Shown here one piece after another: positions 50,246-62,224 of a stretch of 64,000 nt of DNA. Position numbers and translations under genes: made by a program. The notes under the pieces are model-generated. The model was not told where the DNA came from and searched no databases. It saw nothing but the letters and a program-made list of their open reading frames with translations. The DNA comes from Membranipora membranacea (lineage: Eukaryota; Bryozoa; Gymnolaemata; Cheilostomatida; Membraniporidae), in the NCBI GenBank assembly GCA_914767715.1, contig OU612073.1, forward strand, positions 10,418,001 through 10,482,000, read 5' to 3'. How positions within the stretch are numbered: position 1 is the first letter of the stretch; every line of letters begins with the position of its first letter.

Positions 50246-50458
50246 CTGCAAACCTACGGATTCATATGCATTTATTAAAGAATATAACCTCAGGCGGATA
50301 GGGCATGAGTCTTTCAATCGAGAGGTCCCTTGTTTGATTCCAAGCGGATCATGTTGGTGTCAGGAAGGGCATGTGACCTCAAATGCTCCAGCGCCACATG
50401 AGTATACAGTCCGTAGACCCAAACTGATACCGGAAACAAAAATCCAAGCAACATCAAG

Positions 50459-50580
50459 GTTTCTCACACGGTTTCTCACACGGTTTCTCACACGGTTTCT
50501 CACACGGTTTCTCACACGGTTTCTCACACGGTTTCTCACACGGTTTCTCACACGGTTTCTCACACGGTTTCTCACACGGT
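50459..50580. repeat. 12-bp minisatellite, about 10 copies
   Basis: Perfect head-to-tail GGTTTCTCACAC units. A 12-bp period keeps all frames open and creates FLTR and RNRV repeat peptides on the two strands, which I regard as artefacts. Confidence 0.95.
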
Positions 50581-50599
50581 ATTACAGGGTATCAAGACT

Positions 50600-51114
50600 A
50601 TAAATGGACATGAGTTTTTTAATCTCAATCAGCTGTTCTTGCAAGGGAGATTTAACCTAACATCACACAATATTTCGTGGATTCTACGGTGCATTTTAAT
50701 TTTGATGGCATAATAAACCATACATACATGCAATACTTTAGATTCATCCCCACTGTGATGAGGTTCAAGCTCAAGAAAGCTGGCTCCGGTTTCTGTTTTC
50801 CAATGATTCGCCTGCAACTCAGTCTACAATTGGACGGTAATGTTTATAGTAACAACAAATATGCCAGTTTTCTATTGACGTTGACATGTCGAGATAACAC
50901 TATAAGGGTGTGTATCCCGATCATTAGAGTAAATTTAGTCTGAGGACCACATGTGTGCCCAGCCCTAATACTAGAAAACATCCTCTGGGTTGTCAAAATT
51001 AATTCCTCTTGATGGTACTCAAGCTAAGTGAATTCATTCACACTTTATCGATAAGAGATATACATGCAATATAATTTAACAAAAGCGTGTGCCTACTACT
51101 CCTAGCGGAAGCGG
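50600..51114. other. Possible additional 5' exon region of the minus-strand gene
   Basis: On the minus strand near 50,745-50,815 an acceptor-like TTGCAG is followed by an open stretch reading ANHWKTETGASFLELEPHHS. No donor in the required phase 2 was found, so it is not joined to the gene. Confidence 0.2.
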
Positions 51115-51639
51115 GACAACTTGGCCCGAGCCAAACTTGACCCGAGCCAAACTTATCCCGAGCCAAACTTGGCCCGAGCCAAACTTATTCCGAGCCAAAC
51201 TTGGCATGAACCAAACTTAGCCCAAGCCAAACTTATCCCGAGCCAAACTTGGCCCCATAAATAAAACTTGGCCCCATGTAATGAAACTTGGCCCCATGTA
51301 ATGAAACTTGGCCCCATGTAATGAAACTTGGCCTCAAATATAATACTTGGCCCAATGTACTGAAACTTGGCCCAATGCACTGAAACTTGGCCCCAATTAG
51401 TGAAACTTGGCCACATGTACTGGAACTTGGCCCCAATTAGTAAAACTTGGCCCCATATATAAAACTTGCCCCATGTAATAAAACTTGGCCCTAATAACTA
51501 AAACTTTGCCCAATGCAATTAAACTTGGCCCCAATTGGTAAAACTTGGCTCCAAATATAAGACTTGGCCACATATACTGAAACTTGCCTCTACACACTAT
51601 AAGATATTAAGTCTTTGTTTGTCTAGGTTTGTTTTGGTG

Positions 51640-53960
51640 ATACTGGTAGCATTAGGGAAGAAGCAAGCTACTCAATCTACTGGAGTGGTAAGATCTGAGT
51701 GAGAGTAAGAGTGAATCGAGTGTAACCCTGGTTGTGAGAAATGCTGTCATCGTCAATATGACTGAAGACCCCAAGTCTGTAAATGATAAAATGATCGCCC
51801 TTAGACTCCCTCTAAACAAATCTTGTTTAGAGGGAGTCTAAGGGTGATATTGTACTATCATTGCTGTGTATGTACCTACAATGACGAATAGCCCAGAGAA
51901 CATCGCACAGTTTTTCCAGCAGCTGAATTCCATCTTGAAGTGCCTAAAGAAGATAAATTCATGCTCCTCGGTGACTTTAATACTAGAGTTGGCCAAGATG
52001 ATGAGATCTGGAATAGTGTGTTTGGAAAATTTGGGACTGGACGATCTAACTCCAATGGTGAGCTTTTACTGTCTATCTGTACAGGCATAAGCTGGTGATA
52101 ACAAATAGCACACAGCTAGCTATAAAACTCATGGATGCACCTGTGGTCTAAACACTGGCACCTGATTGACTTAATTATCACCTGCTAACTGATTTGTGTG
52201 ACATCCGTGATACTAGAGCTAGTGCCAACTGCAGCACTGATCATATCATGATCAGGTCTTAGACCAGGCTCAGAGTGCAGAGGCTCATGCATAAATCTAG
52301 TCAGCGTCCTAGAAAGCTCAATGTTAAAATATGTGGTCTGATACCATCAGGAGTGAATTATAAACTAACATCAATGAAAAGCCCCTGCTCTGGCAGGCTC
52401 AGTGGAAGACAAATGGTCCGCATTCAGGTCGACGGTGTATGAGGTGTCCAAAGACACCCTGGGATATGTGGAGAGAGAGCATGCAGACTGGTTTGATGAG
52501 AATGATTAAGAAGTGTGTGAACTGATAGCTGCTCGTAACCATGCTCTGAATCAAATGTTGAATCGTAACATGAGATCCATCAAAAAACAGGTTTAGACAC
52601 TATTCACGTCTCCTGCAAAAGAAATGTCCTGAATTGAAAAATGAATGGTGACAGAATAAAGCTGCTAAGCTTCAGGAGCTGACAGACATGAATGACACTA
52701 AAGGTTTCCATAAATGACTTAAGGCAGTATAAGGTCCGAGTGTTAATTAATCTGATCAGCAATCAGATTTTACTAACTGAGAAAAAAGACCTTCTCTCTT
52801 GTTGGACAGAACATTTCAACACTCTTCTCAATGAAAGGGATGATGTCAACCACAGAGCAACCATCAGCTACTGAAACACCCAATACCAACGTGGATGGAT
52901 GATGTCCATACTTGGATGATGTTAACAATGCTATGTATATGCTCAGCAATGGAAAGTCACCCGGTGGGGATGGAATACACCCTGAAATTATCAAATTCGG
53001 AGGGGCTCTACTTGTGCAGCACCTTCATGAGATCATTGTTGAGTCTTAGAAGAGCGGAGAGCCTCCACAAGATTGGAAGGATGCTCAGTTTGAGAAAAGT
53101 GATTGATGTCTCTGTAGGAACTATCGTGGCATCTCACTTCTATCAATACCTGGTAAAATATTTGCCCGTGTGTTACTCAACAGATTGAGCTCTTATGCAG
53201 AGGACCTACTCCAAGAGACTATAGGATATGATATTCTCCCTGAAGCCAATCCAAGACAATTGTGTTGAGCATAGGATGGCAATGTATATGGTTTTTGTGG
53301 ATTTCACCAAGGCTTTCGACACTGTGAACAGATATGCCTTGTGGGCTATTCTAAAAAACTTGGTTGTCCTGCCCATTTCACCAATCTTGTGTCAGCCCTA
53401 CACTATGGAATGAATGCATCAGTCAGCAGGTGAAAGGTGTACTATCGGAACCATTCAGGGAGGATAATGGAGTGAAGCAGGGCTGTGTGCTTGCTCCCTG
53501 ACTTTTTTCCACCTATTTTTCAGCGGTGCTTACTCATGCCTTCAGAGATTTTCAGCGAGGAGTGTGGATCCAAACCAGAACTGGCGCAATATCAGTCAGT
53601 TCAAATATGTAAGAAACACAAAAAGGGCTTAGGTACGTGAACCGATGTTTGCAGATGATACTGCATTTGTTGCTCAAGACAGTGCAGATGCACAGGAATA
53701 TATATCTCATTTTTCCACGTCAGCCAAACAGTTTGGGTTAAAAATAACATCAAAAAAACTGAGGTGATGTACCAACCTCCACCGACGCAGGCGATGCCAT
53801 CCGTATTGATGGTGAAAATCTTGCTATGGTTAGCAGGTTTAAGTATATTGGTACAACTGTCAACAACAACAAGCTTTACACTGAACTGGCGATATGCATG
53901 TCCAATGCCTCAAACGCCTTTGGGAGACCCAGATATTGTGTATAGTACAAAAAGGATCTT
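51640..53960 (+). pseudogene. Decayed LINE ORF2 (endonuclease and reverse transcriptase)
   Basis: Endonuclease remnants: VPTMTNSPENIAQFFQQL near 51,870 and MLLGDFNTRVGQDDEIWNSV at 51,961, the GDFN motif of apurinic-type endonucleases. Reverse-transcriptase remnants: FVDFTKAFDTVNR near 53,295 (first catalytic Asp) and MFADDTAFVAQDSADAQE near 53,645 (FADD motif). Pieces lie in different frames with many stops. It is most like RTE or related LINEs often annotated as 'craniofacial development protein 2-like'. Non-functional. Confidence 0.8.
51794..51848. repeat. Near-perfect 25-bp-arm hairpin inside the LINE endonuclease region
   Basis: ATCGCCCTTAGACTCCCTCT at 51,794 is mirrored by the reverse complement ending at 51,848, with AATCT as loop. 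It lies within the sequence equivalent to the LRLPL part of the endonuclease and looks like a local inverted duplication of the coding sequence. Confidence 0.8.
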
Positions 53961-54489
53961 ACCATCAATGTTTTACTATTTGGGGCCAAGTTTCATTGCA
54001 TTGGGACGAGTTTTATATTTGGAGCCAAGTTTCAGTATTTGGGCCAAGTGTTACTAATTGGGACCAAGTTTCATTGCATGGAGCCAAGTTTTACCAATCA
54101 ACCCAAGTTTTTTTGCATGGGGCCATGTTTTAGTATTTGGGGCCAAGTTTCATTGCATGGGGCCAAGTATCATATTTTAGGCCAAGTATAATATTTTGAG
54201 CCAAGTTTGACAAATTTGGGCCAAGTTTCATTACATGGGGCCAAGTTTCATTACATGGGGCCAAGTTTCATTACATGGGGCCAAGTTTCATTTCATGGGG
54301 AGAAGTTTTATATATGGGGCCAAGTTTGGCTCCAGCTAAGTTTGGCTTGGGCTAAGTTTGGCTTGGGCTAAGTTTGGCTCCGGCTAAGTTTATCTCGGGC
54401 CAAGAATGGCTCGGGCAAAGTTTGGCTCGGGCCAAGTTTGGCTCGGGCCTAGTTTGGCTCGGGCCAAGTTTGGCTCGGGCCAAGTTGTC

Positions 54490-57400
54490 GTGGATTCCTC
54501 CTAGCAGTTCCAGAAATAAGGACATACTATCAGGTTGAAGATGGTGGAAAGGAATTTACACACTAGACGAGAAATGTAAATCACAAGAAAAGGCAAACCT
54601 TGTATAGATGCAGGAAATCAGATGATTTCTCCTTGACAGTGGCGACGGCCACGGAGTTTGTAGCAGGCCTCAGGACACTTTTGATACATGTTGACAATTC
54701 GTTTTTCCAAAAGGTTACCTAAAACATAGAGCTTAGGCAAAAAATCCCTTGTAGAGACAGCAAAAAGAGCCAGATTTGTTAAAAGCTTCAAAAACACTCA
54801 ACATATCCACATCTCCAATGAGACAAAAAAAATTATTCTATCTACAAGGTCATACAGCAGTCATCGAGATACAACAAATGCTCTGAGCCAGAGGAATCCC
54901 ATCAGTGTTGAATTTTTGTTGGACAATCATATTGAGCACGACTAATTGTGTCAATTGTGGGCGGCTTAGGAAACTCACCAAAACCAGTATAAATAAAGGA
55001 GTCCAGAAGTTCAACCACAATCCTGTCCATATTGCCTCATTGTACCACAGTGTTTCTAGTGCTGTGCTGGGTGTAGGTACATCTGTGCTTGTATTGATTG
55101 CCATACTCATTGTATCAGAAGTATATTGTTAGTACTCCTGAAAGCATGTGTGATAGAAAATTACCTAATATTATGGCTAGTCCATAGGGCCAGGACCATT
55201 CTCCCTGATAGGACTGCCGCATTTCCTAACTGTGGGGTTCGCCCAAAGACCAAGGTTTTTAAATGCTGCGGTCCTATGGGTTAGTTAGTCAAAGACCTAG
55301 AAATGGTCAGCAAGGTAGTGGAATTCAGTTAACTTCAGCCATTGCTACTCAATCAGACCAGGGACGATAAATCTAGTCTCTGCTCAGACTAGTTGTCATA
55401 TTACATTTGTAGGATGATTTAACACAAGGATCCCACTTCTTAATCATGTCAATCATATCATGTACCATATATATTACCTTTCAATCACTAGTCATACCAG
55501 TGTAACTAGTGAGTGAGACTTAGGTTGGTAGTCTGTGTCATTGTTGTGTGAATGAGGGCAATAAACTTGGTGTGGGTAGCAGATTGTCTATTGTTTTCTT
55601 GGTTGTGTGTTGCCTTTGGTTTAGTCCTCTCTCTTACTTACTCTAAACTAGTTCACCCACATTAGTGCTTCACTCCATTTGTTTTTAGCAAGACAGAGGT
55701 AAAGAAGCTAGACTGAAGAAAAGTTACTTTTTTGAGAACAATCATGAGTCATGGAAAAGTGAAAACCCTAAATAATAGACTATGAGCTTAACATTAATAA
55801 ATTATAATCAATTAGAGAGACCTATAGAATACACCCAAACCTGCTATATAGTTATCTTAGAATCATAGGTTATTGGAAAATCCAGAATAATAAAGGGGAA
55901 GATAACTCTCGTAAATAAGGAGCACACTGATAAAACTGCCCTACTTATACACAATTACTTGCGATTGGTGAATTGAGGAGACTCTTACAATGTTAGTGAA
56001 AACTAATGATGGTAAGGGTAGGCTGGTGACTTGTAGGCTATTCAAACCCTTATTTTTATTTGTTACAGTTAGGAAGGGGTTTAGATGGAAGAGTTTTGTA
56101 TTTTTATCGTGCCTGTCTTATTTATTGTTAATTGGGACAAAACTAGCTGACACTGAGTCAAAAAACATAAAACATAACAATAAACATAAATATGAACAGA
56201 AACAATTTAATATACAAGACTAGACTAGACGAGCGTAAAACTGGCTCATAACTGTTTTTAATGAAAGCTATTATTTTAATCCCTCAAATAACATATTTCT
56301 CTAACCCTTGATATATTTACATGTTTATTTTTATTAACAGAAGACAACATAATGGTTGATGAAGAGCTAAAATGCAGGTTAATGTGGGTTAAAATTGTAA
56401 GTTCTGTCTGTCTCTGTCCGAAAACTGAGAAATAAATGTGCAACCGCCATTTCGGCGCCAAGTTGCTCTCAGTTTGCAGGCAGGTCAGAGCTATATCAGA
56501 ATGACAAGTGCTTCTCACTACTAATTTCATTTATATAGAAGGGTTTAAACACATAAAGCAGAGTCAGCCAAACCAGGTCTAGATATATGAGGTTACGTAT
56601 GATCGAGGAGGACTCTTTGGCACGAGCATGAAACTAATATCAAGTTATTATCAACAGTAACGGTGTTAAAATAATACACGACACACAAAGGAGAATCCTA
56701 TCACACACTACTATTGAAATAGAAACAGTTTGGTTATGTTTTCATTTTCAGACTTAAAGCTTGCTTTCTTTAAAGATTATAAAAACAATTTATAGACCAT
56801 TTTTGTTTTCCAATGCTAGCGGATTAGTTTAAACCTTAAAATTCTCACAGTAAAATCCTGAGATTACATGAGGCTATCATGCAATGTTAGTACTACCAAA
56901 TGGATTAGAGCTAGTTTAACTAGCACTTTCTGCAAATAAACCCTTATCATCTTATTATGTAAGTTTTCCTGTTACGTTTTCTAGTCATCTTGGAATAATG
57001 CTCTTGGCGATCGTTTTTTTTTCAGAAGGCAATCAATGTATAAGCTGTCTTTGTAAGATAAAAAGCAAGGGATGATACACCAACTGATAAGATCAGCATT
57101 TTAAATAAAGCTTTCATGCTATTTCAAATGTAATAAAAATAGTATTTGAAGCAAGTGTTAACGCCCTTGCTTTTCAACTGTGTTTTAAGTCTGAGCTGAG
57201 AAGTTAAATTTGTCTGCCATGTCAAATGTCAGATTCTTAAAAGCAAATTAAAATGTCAGGCATTTTTCCGGGTTCAAATTCTCCCGTTTCCTCAGAACTT
57301 AATCATTGCTTCTTAATATCTCGTTCAACCAATTACAATTCTTAAATCTATTTTTAACCCAGATACCTGTAACCTGCTTTATCGTTTAGTGTCTCTTGAT

Positions 57401-57579
57401 GCCTTGTCAGATTAAATAACATTAGTTGTGTGGTCTGCTGGTGATGAGAGACATGAACTCCATCTAGTGATCTGTGCTTTATCTAGAAGTCATCTCAAAC
57501 AAACAAGACTACAGACCACAAGGACTCTGTACACGTTTAATTGCTGATAAACACCCTGAGGATCGGAGGAGAGTTAATC
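54490..57579. other. No gene recognised; presumed 5' region of the alternative-first-exon gene
   Basis: Two overlapping frames on opposite strands at 54,850-55,132 contain hydrophobic stretches but no convincing exon borders. The rest is AT-rich. The last 200 bp before 57,580 would be the 5' UTR and promoter of the first alternative exon; no TATA box stands out. Confidence 0.35.
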
Positions 57580-57677
57580 ATGCCTACATCCGCTGGTTCA
57601 CCAGCTAAAACCCCTACCAACAAAACAGAGGCAAATAAGAAGATCTCGTTCAAGACTCTTGGAGCTCTTGCTAGTGG
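57580..57677 (+). CDS. Alternative first coding exon 1 (of six)
   Basis: The ATG at 57,580 opens a 98-bp frame that ends at a GTAAGT donor, leaving two bases over (phase 2). It encodes 32 residues, MPTSAGSPAKTPTNKTEANK onward, ending in TLGALAS plus GG. Rich in K, T, S, A and P, with no hydrophobic segment, so a cytosolic or nuclear N-terminus is likely. It shares a TPTxK motif with exons 5 and 6. The shared downstream exon must lie beyond 64,000. Confidence 0.55.
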
Positions 57678-58805
57678 GTAAGTTAAAAGTTTGGAGCTTT
57701 GTTACTCATTATGGTTATGGTTTTAGTTTATTATCGCAAAATAAATATTGCCAAAATTTGGTGATAGCGGGTTACTTGGTTTCCTGTGTCGCGCTGACAT
57801 GACAGCAATCTCTGTCTTCTCATTTCTTGAGTGAAAACACTGTGAATTTCCACAACTAATCGAGGCTGACAGATTGCTTTCTGCTTATTATCATGACACC
57901 TTCAAGATAATGAGGCATTTAAAAGCTCCCTTTGTCTGGAGTTATCTTCTCTGAATTGACTTCCCTTGTTTTACTTATCTTAGGGATAGTAGGTAGTACA
58001 AGGTTTTCTTTCTCTTTATGTGTTTGATAGGTATCCATACTTATTGTTTCCAAAGCATTGTCATAGGGGCCAAAGGGAAATAAAGATTTATTCAGAATAG
58101 AAATTTTAGATTTGTGCAGGTGACATATAAGAAAAAGCTCACTAATAGATGATAATGCATTTTCATCGATTAAACAGACAACAGCTAGTTTCTGACTCAT
58201 CCAAAACAGGGTTACCATTGTACTACTGATCGCTACAACTTTTGAATACAGAATCTTATTTATTTTATGGAATTATCAGATATTGAAGTGTGTTTGAATT
58301 AAAAATTTAAATCGAGTAGCATTCACACGTTGATTACGCCTGCGCAGAGCCAAATAATAATTCCCCGAGGAGACTTAGAGGCTGTATGTATGTATGAGTG
58401 TTGTCAGCCACTCGAATTAAAACACTCCAATTACAATCTACAAATTAACTTTATTTATCGAGAATAGAATCTACAAGAGGTTCCTAAAGTGTTTACACTA
58501 AGTTTTTTAGTAAATAATCTTAAATGTAATAGACACTATAACTTGTGTACTGGAGAGGGTTGGATCAAATTGAAATCGGTCACCAAAGAACCTGTCACTG
58601 TAAGGATTCTTTGCTGTCTACGGATTATGCAATTACTGCTAGAAAGATTAATCCCAGAACAACGAACGTTTTGATGGATGGGTATTGAGGATCGGATTAT
58701 ACAATAAATTATCTTCAACATTGAAGATCTAAACAGTCAGCTACCAGGTAAAAACCGTAGGCAAAAGAATCAGCGTTGCTCCATGCTAGAGACAACTTTA
58801 ACATC

Positions 58806-59107
58806 ATGGAAGAACCAAATAAAAGTTCTCAGCACATGGCTGGCGCAGACCAGGAGCATCAAACACCGAGACCCAAGTCTACTAAATTCAGTTCGGTAGC
58901 CAGGTCTGTTATGATGATGAAGCGTATACACGGAGATGTGAAAGCTGAGAACCTTCCGAGTCCACGATCCATCTCCTCGACTCTCAAGGGTAACCTGAAA
59001 TCTTCATCATCGAGTAAGAAGATATCAGTGAATGATTACCTGGCTATGTATCCATCAAAGAGAAAACAATCTGTCCAGCATCGTTCAGGCGGCACGGCCA
59101 GCGCCAA
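58806..59107 (+). CDS. Alternative first coding exon 2 (of six)
   Basis: 302 bp from ATG to GTAAGT, phase 2, 100 residues. The protein is basic and serine-rich, with TPRPKSTKFSSVARSV, then SPRSISSTLKGNLKSSSSSK and SVNDYLAMYPSKRKQ. Likely disordered, with many potential phosphorylation sites. The frame is open for 30 bp before the ATG but holds no earlier ATG. Confidence 0.6.
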
Positions 59108-59884
59108 GTAAGTTATAACAACCAATTTCAGTAAATAATATACTAAGTAATATTAGTAAGTTATGTAAGTAAGTGAGTAATGCATGTTATAGACCACGAA
59201 GAGTATAAATATTGCCTTCCGTCATGGCTGATGATGAATGCACCTGCTTTGAGGCGAGACAAAGGAAAAGGTTTTCAGTATAGCCACGTTTCCAAGTCAT
59301 TAGTATCACCATTAGTTTTGACTTACTGCCAGCCTTAATCTGATGTAAAGCATTCATACTACAAGACAAGGTGTACAGGGGCCGGTATTGACAACCACTG
59401 ACAGTATTACAGCAGCTTATCAAAACAGGCTATGCTACAGTAGGCTTTATATATCTATTTATCTACCATCGTGGTGTACACTTTCACATCGATAGACAGG
59501 AATCTGTCTGTGCCCATTTTAGTATATAAATCAGTTTTCACAGAGAGCAGAATTTCTGTAATTACACAATAATCAATAATAAACTGAAGGCAGCAATTAA
59601 TTATTTGATTCGATAGGAGCTGCTTGCGTTTAGAATTCTCATCCGCAACAACGATGACAAGACATTGATTGCCCGCACTTAAATTTAATGTTTATCTAAA
59701 ACAATTTTCAAATTTACTTAAATGACAAATTTAGGAATTAGCTTAGCTAACACAATAGACTCCTGAAATCATTACCTGTCACTCCTGTGTACAAACAGCT
59801 TCTGGATCACACATAAGTCTGCCCAGATTCTGAGGTATAGTAAGGGAAATAGGAGGGCACAAACAAGTTTATGAATATATCAAA

Positions 59885-60015
59885 ATGAATTCAAGTCGTA
59901 TGCAGAAAATCCGAGCGGCTGCTAAGTTTAAACGCACTGGATCTAGATCTTCAGCTCGAACTAATGTTACATCTACTGTAGATACTCCAGACTTCCTCAG
60001 TGTGCTTAATTTCAA
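59885..60015 (+). CDS. Alternative first coding exon 3 (of six)
   Basis: 131 bp from ATG to GTAAGT, phase 2, 43 residues. Very basic start (MNSSRMQKIRAAAKFKRTGS), then STVDTPDFLSVLNF. The basic, amphipathic-looking start could act in membrane or nucleic-acid contact; this is inference. Confidence 0.55.
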
Positions 60016-60850
60016 GTAAGTTTTCCCAATAGTTTCCGTATCTGATTGAAATTTTTATCTCAAGTCACTAAATTTGACTGTTATAGTTGAATGTATTTTA
60101 TTACAACAACAAACTAAAACAAAAACAATAAGGTCATCTCTAGAAAATTTGTAAATAATTCATAAATGTATGTATGTATATTAGTTAGTTCGGAGGTGAA
60201 AATCACAGGTTCATCGACTCTTCTCGAAGTGAAGACCAGCGGTATTAGTGATAAAGGTTCTTACTTCAGGTTTGATGCTCTCAATTTAAATAGCTTATTA
60301 AAGCCAATTTAACCCTATAATCTTTCAAGACTCTATGACCTTCTTACTATCATCTAGCTGTAAGTAGTCCTCAACAGTTTACAACCCTAGAACAACAGAA
60401 AAAGCTCTACTTTCATACCTATCTATAAACACTTTCACTTTACTCAAAGATCATAAATACTGATCACAAACGATACATTTGATATCTTATCCTAATGTTT
60501 GTTCAGTGAAGAACAGGGTACCCCATGGATCACTCTTTCAATAAAGTTCTCACTTTTCTCATGATTCGTAAGCATCTAAAACTCTATCTGTGCATACCTG
60601 AATGACACCCAGGATCCCATTCTAGTTGGCCTGCACTTTTGTTTTCACAGCCCACTTTAACTCGCTCCTCTCAGTTTGTCTTGGCGTTTTGAGGGGAAAT
60701 GATGTCGGTTTTAATCAGTTTGATCGTAGTGGAACTCTCAGAACTCAATTTCCTGTTCATGAAACAAATCTAAATATTTGTATCGCTCAATGTCGCACCA
60801 ATGTCTACAACACTTCGAAGCTCTACAAACAGCACCACACTTCTTCTAAC

Positions 60851-61128
60851 ATGAGCCACACTTCAGCTAGACTCACTGCTGACGCCAGAAGCTCAGGCAG
60901 CGGCAGGGTAGGAAGAGTGGCTGAGTTGTCCTCTCCGGATTGTAATAAAAGTAGGACACCGTCACCAAAAACAGTACGATCGCCTAGAGTAGGGGAGGTT
61001 ACTAGGCTTACTTCTCGAGAACGAAATAGCCCGAGATCAGTTCGAGCTTCGCGGACTTCGTCAACAACATCAAGTCACAAAACATTGAAACAAGGAGCCA
61101 GCGTGGTAATCTTTGTTGAGAAAATCAG
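60851..61128 (+). CDS. Alternative first coding exon 4 (of six)
   Basis: 278 bp from ATG to AG|GTAATC, phase 2, 92 residues. Serine/arginine/threonine-rich with several SP and TP sites (SRTPSPKTVRSPRVGEV, RERNSPRSVRASRTSSTTSS). The donor is weaker than the others; a competing GTG|GTAATC at 61,105 would give phase 0. The frame continues upstream to about 60,626 without an ATG. Confidence 0.5.
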
Positions 61129-62138
61129 GTAATCAATTCAATAAACTCTATCCTGTTGCTGATTATTATGGTTGGCAGGAAGTTTGGTGGTATATCTGTC
61201 CAAAAGACGATATTTGGTTGAAAAGAGAGATGTTGCATTTTCAAAACCATCTATTGATAAATTTCAGTCAACTGAGTTTGTATCTTCAAGTTGTCTTCTC
61301 AATGTTGATAAGTATGTTACTTCTTAACTAAACATGGCCAGACATAGGTTTGTGACGGCATAAGAAAGAGTTCCGTGTATGAAGTATGCAAGTATTTCTT
61401 TTAACATAGCAGGTTATCTCATAAGCCGTGATCATCACATGATACGAAGGCCCAATGTGTTAGTCCATCTCATTAATTTTGAAGTACAAAAAAAAGAGTG
61501 GCATTTCCCACAACTGTAAATGCTTCAATGATATCTTGCTTAGAATCTTCAACAGGACCAGTTTTTCAGATTCTGTTCAGGTTCATCTAAGGCTTAGTGT
61601 CCACTATCTGGATTATTATGTTTGGTTTAATATTGTTTTGTTCTGTAATTTACTAGGGCAGTCAGCTCGATCTCAATTTACAAAGAATACCGCTGGATAC
61701 CCTCAAAGTTCAAACCATTGTTGTAGGCAGGGGGCAGTGCATTTATGAAATGACCTAGTTTATATAAAAACAGCTATTTTTACCATTTCATTGTTTACCC
61801 GAGTAAAACCATTCACTATGAAATCAACTAAGGAGTAAATTAAAAAGTGGAAATTTGTTGTTAACAATGTCTATTGTTTACGATTAGCTACAGTCTAGCA
61901 AGCTTTTCATCGCCGTGTTGGTTGTGACAAAAACCCTGAAAGAGAAATTGTTTTAATGTTTTGACTTTGTAATTGAGAGCTCGGCACTTGGTTCACAAAC
62001 GGTTATGTAGGATACATGCTATAATGAGGAGCATATAGCACTGGCGCTCTGCAAAGTGGATACCATATAGCTTGTGGATTACGACAGCTTAGCTATCTAT
62101 TTCATTGCTTTACTGGGTTGTCTACATTTTGCGCAGAG

Positions 62139-62224
62139 ATGACAACTCCAACAAAAGGATTAGCCAAAGACAAGATGTCTGCAGCTGCACTGAGGATGTC
62201 CAGCGCTACACAGTTCGCCAGGGC
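62139..62224 (+). CDS. Alternative first coding exon 5 (of six)
   Basis: 86 bp from ATG to GTGAGT, phase 2, 28 residues: MTTPTKGLAKDKMSAAALRM and SSATQFAR. It shares TPTK with exons 1 and 6, and alanine-rich KMSAAALRM could form a short helix. Confidence 0.55.

Larger units (their letters stand above)
51115..54489. mobile_element. Composite element: LINE between inverted tandem-repeat arrays
   Basis: The left array (51,115-51,597) is made of about 20-bp units such as AAACTTGGCCCCATGTAATG and CCGAGCCAAACTTGGC. The right array (53,975-54,489) consists of the same units in reverse complement (GGGGCCAAGTTTCATTACAT, GGCTCGGGCCAAGTTT). Both arrays run from CATG/TAAT-type units on the inside to CGAGCC-type units on the outside, and both end at GACAACTTGG or its complement next to a CCTAG-containing flank. 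The arms form an inverted repeat of about 500 bp around a decayed LINE. Confidence 0.75.

Noticed and set aside
50334-50603. Frames encoding FLTR repeats (+) and RNRV repeats (-)
   Set aside because: Both come from the 12-bp minisatellite; no splice sites or conservation.
54850-55132. Overlapping hydrophobic frames on both strands
   Set aside because: Cannot both be coding; neither has clear splice signals, a conserved motif or a neighbour to join.
55990-56223. Possible seventh alternative first exon (ATG followed by GTAAGG)
   Set aside because: The donor after ATGATG leaves phase 1, unlike the six phase-2 exons, and the encoded peptide is only a few residues.
60366-60400. ATG followed by GTAAGT near 60,336-60,360
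   Set aside because: Leaves phase 1 and encodes only eight residues, so it does not match the alternative-exon pattern.
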